From the NCBI GenBank assembly GCA_019638595.1, contig JAHBTJ010000006.1, forward strand, positions 268,134 to 332,133: DNA of 64,000 nucleotides, read 5' to 3'. The notes under the pieces were generated by a model. That model saw only the letters and a list, made by a program, of their open reading frames with translations, was not told the DNA's origin and did not search any database. A program made the position numbers and the translations under genes. The first letter of the stretch is position 1; the number at the start of each line of letters is the position of its first letter. Positions 62,766 through 64,000 of the stretch are shown piece by piece. This stretch comes from Chitinophagaceae bacterium. Lineage in GTDB: Bacteria > Bacteroidota > Bacteroidia > Chitinophagales > Chitinophagaceae.

Positions 62766-64000
62766 CTATTGCCATCCGCCGCCCAGCGAGCGGTAAAGGT
62801 CCAGCAGCGACAGTTGTAAATCTTTTTGTGAAATGGTTCTTTTAAGCTCTGCTTCCAGCACGCCTTTTTGGGCCGTGATCACTTCCAGGTACGAGGCATA
62901 CCCGCTTATATATAAAGTGTTGGAAGTGCTTACCGCGTCTGCTAGTGTTTGTACCTCCTGCTGGTTTACCTCAACTATTTTTTTATACTGTTCCACAGAT
63001 TTTAAACCGCTTACTACTTCCTGGTAGGCCTGCAAAATGGTTTTTTGATAATGATTGAAGGCTATGTTTTGCTCCGCGTTGGAAACATTGAAATTGCTCT
63101 TTAGCTGATGCCGGTTAAAAATGGGTTGTGTAAGTCCGCCCAAAGCGCCATAGGTGAATGAGCCACCGGCAAGCAAAAGAGGCAGCTTAAACGCGTTAAA
63201 AGCCATATAGGGTGTTAATACAAACGAGGGTAAAAAAGCTTTCCTGGCAGCAGCAGTGTTCGCTTTCGATGCCTGGAGCAATAATTCTGCCTCCTGTATA
63301 TCGGGCCTCCTCAATAAAAGATCCGATGGAAGCCCTGCATCCACTTCTGCCGGTACATACTGCTGCCGGATGGAACTTCCGCGGGGAATGCCCCCCGGGA
63401 ACCTGCCCAGTAATACATTCAGGTCGCTTTCAAGCTTAACAATGCTCAGCTCCGTTTGCAGCTCCAGTCCTTTGGTTTGCAGCAGTTGGGCGGTAAACTG
63501 CTGAACGGCCAGCGAATTAGCTCTTCCGCCTTCCTTTTGCGCCTCTACTATTTCAACGCCCCGTTCCTGCAGTTCAATATTCCGGCGTATGATCTCAAGT
63601 TCATTGTCAAGTGCCAGCAGCTCGTAGTAATAGCGCGCCACCTCGCTTACCAGTTGCGTTATAACCCACTGCCTGCCCTTTTCCGTAGCCAGCAGCCGGT
63701 GAGCGGCCTCGGTTTTTCTTGCTTTTAATTTTCCCCAGATATCAATTTCCCATGAACTTTTCAGCCCTAAAAAATAATCCTGTGTGGGGCTGGTTGTTAC
63801 TTTCTGGTCTTCATTGATGTTTTGTGAAAGGTTGGTATCGAAATTACCTACGCCGGTCATGGTATACTTACCGTATTTATCGGCTGCGCCGGAAACAAAA
63901 CCATCCAGCGCCGGAAGCATCATTCCTTTTGCATTCAGCAGGTTGGCTCTGGCAATGGTAATACGGTGCAATGTGTTCTGCAGATCAAGATTGTTGTGGA
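62766..64000 (-). CDS. NodT/TolC-type outer-membrane efflux protein, 5' end outside window
   Basis: 411 residues are in the window; the frame continues past 64000 (upstream codons read HNNLDLQNT, a normal family segment), so the TTG at 63969 is not the start. The OEP helical hairpins are visible, with the second half containing LLLRRPDIQEAELLLQASKANTAAARKAFLPS (its first part about 235) and the C-terminal end LDLYRSLGGGWQ, the classic NodT finish. It is the channel of a tripartite RND-type pump; pump genes should lie further right. The IS lies 16 bases from its stop but the end is intact. Confidence 0.93.
   Translation of the reverse strand, partial: HNNLDLQNTLHRITIARANLLNAKGMMLPALDGFVSGAADKYGKYTMTGVGNFDTNLSQNINEDQKVTTSPTQDYFLGLKSSWEIDIWGKLKARKTEAAHRLLATEKGRQWVITQLVSEVARYYYELLALDNELEIIRRNIELQERGVEIVEAQKEGGRANSLAVQQFTAQLLQTKGLELQTELSIVKLESDLNVLLGRFPGGIPRGSSIRQQYVPAEVDAGLPSDLLLRRPDIQEAELLLQASKANTAAARKAFLPSFVLTPYMAFNAFKLPLLLAGGSFTYGALGGLTQPIFNRHQLKSNFNVSNAEQNIAFNHYQKTILQAYQEVVSGLKSVEQYKKIVEVNQQEVQTLADAVSTSNTLYISGYASYLEVITAQKGVLEAELKRTISQKDLQLSLLDLYRSLGGGWQ

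Noticed and set aside
1-64000. tRNA, rRNA and CRISPR
   Set aside because: No cloverleaf with T-loop GTTCRA, no rRNA stretch and no regular spaced repeat was found by eye in the intergenic gaps; a tRNAscan run would settle it.

Overview
The window looks like chromosome of a member of the Bacteroidota, most likely family Chitinophagaceae. The evidence is the type IX secretion sorting domains (a CHU_C-type end at 2397 and a type A end on the 2,271-residue protein at 6190), Bacteroidota -7 promoter boxes of the TAnnTTTG type in front of several genes, SusD-free but lipoprotein-rich content, and core genes in forms familiar from that group. No rRNA, tRNA or CRISPR array was recognised. Both edges cut genes: a LutA-type iron-sulfur protein on the left and a NodT/TolC-type efflux lipoprotein on the right.

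Region 1 (1-13 kb) is mostly surface biology: a transglutaminase-like membrane protein, a small lipoprotein, a PKD/CHU_C secreted protein, an acyltransferase and a giant esterase-Fn3-PA14 adhesin-like enzyme. Region 2 (13-33 kb) is housekeeping: priA, EcsC, clpS, a Kef-type exchanger, a JmjC-like oxygenase, sprT, the yceD-rpmF-plsX operon, rlmD, an active rhomboid followed by a catalytically dead one and an EEP hydrolase, cysS, an AlkA-type glycosylase, a TetR regulator and an HNH protein. A candidate small RNA (promoter, internal 12-bp direct repeat, terminator) sits in the 508-bp gap before rlmD.

Region 3 (33-43 kb) holds two signalling blocks. One is a minus-strand set of FHA-protease, PP2C phosphatase and Ser/Thr kinase, the last two translationally coupled. 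The other is a shortened bat operon (moxR, DUF58, BatD-like, BatA). Between them lie arfB and dtd. Region 4 (43-50.7 kb) has an ABC exporter, dodecin, a Gfo/Idh/MocA oxidoreductase, an HTH regulator and serS.

Region 5 (50.7-62.8 kb) is an accessory island. It holds two full Uma2 nuclease genes about 91% identical in protein plus a third remnant, a PIN toxin with an apparent internal deletion, an XRE regulator with palindromic operators, a five-gene set of exported proteins ending in a zinc metallopeptidase, a decayed zeta-toxin pair beside a DUF6934 gene, an HTH-nucleotidyltransferase toxin-antitoxin-like pair with its own operator, and an IS1182-family element with an extra terminal repeat outside it. 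The exported five-gene set and the HTH-nucleotidyltransferase pair are the best candidates for something little described.
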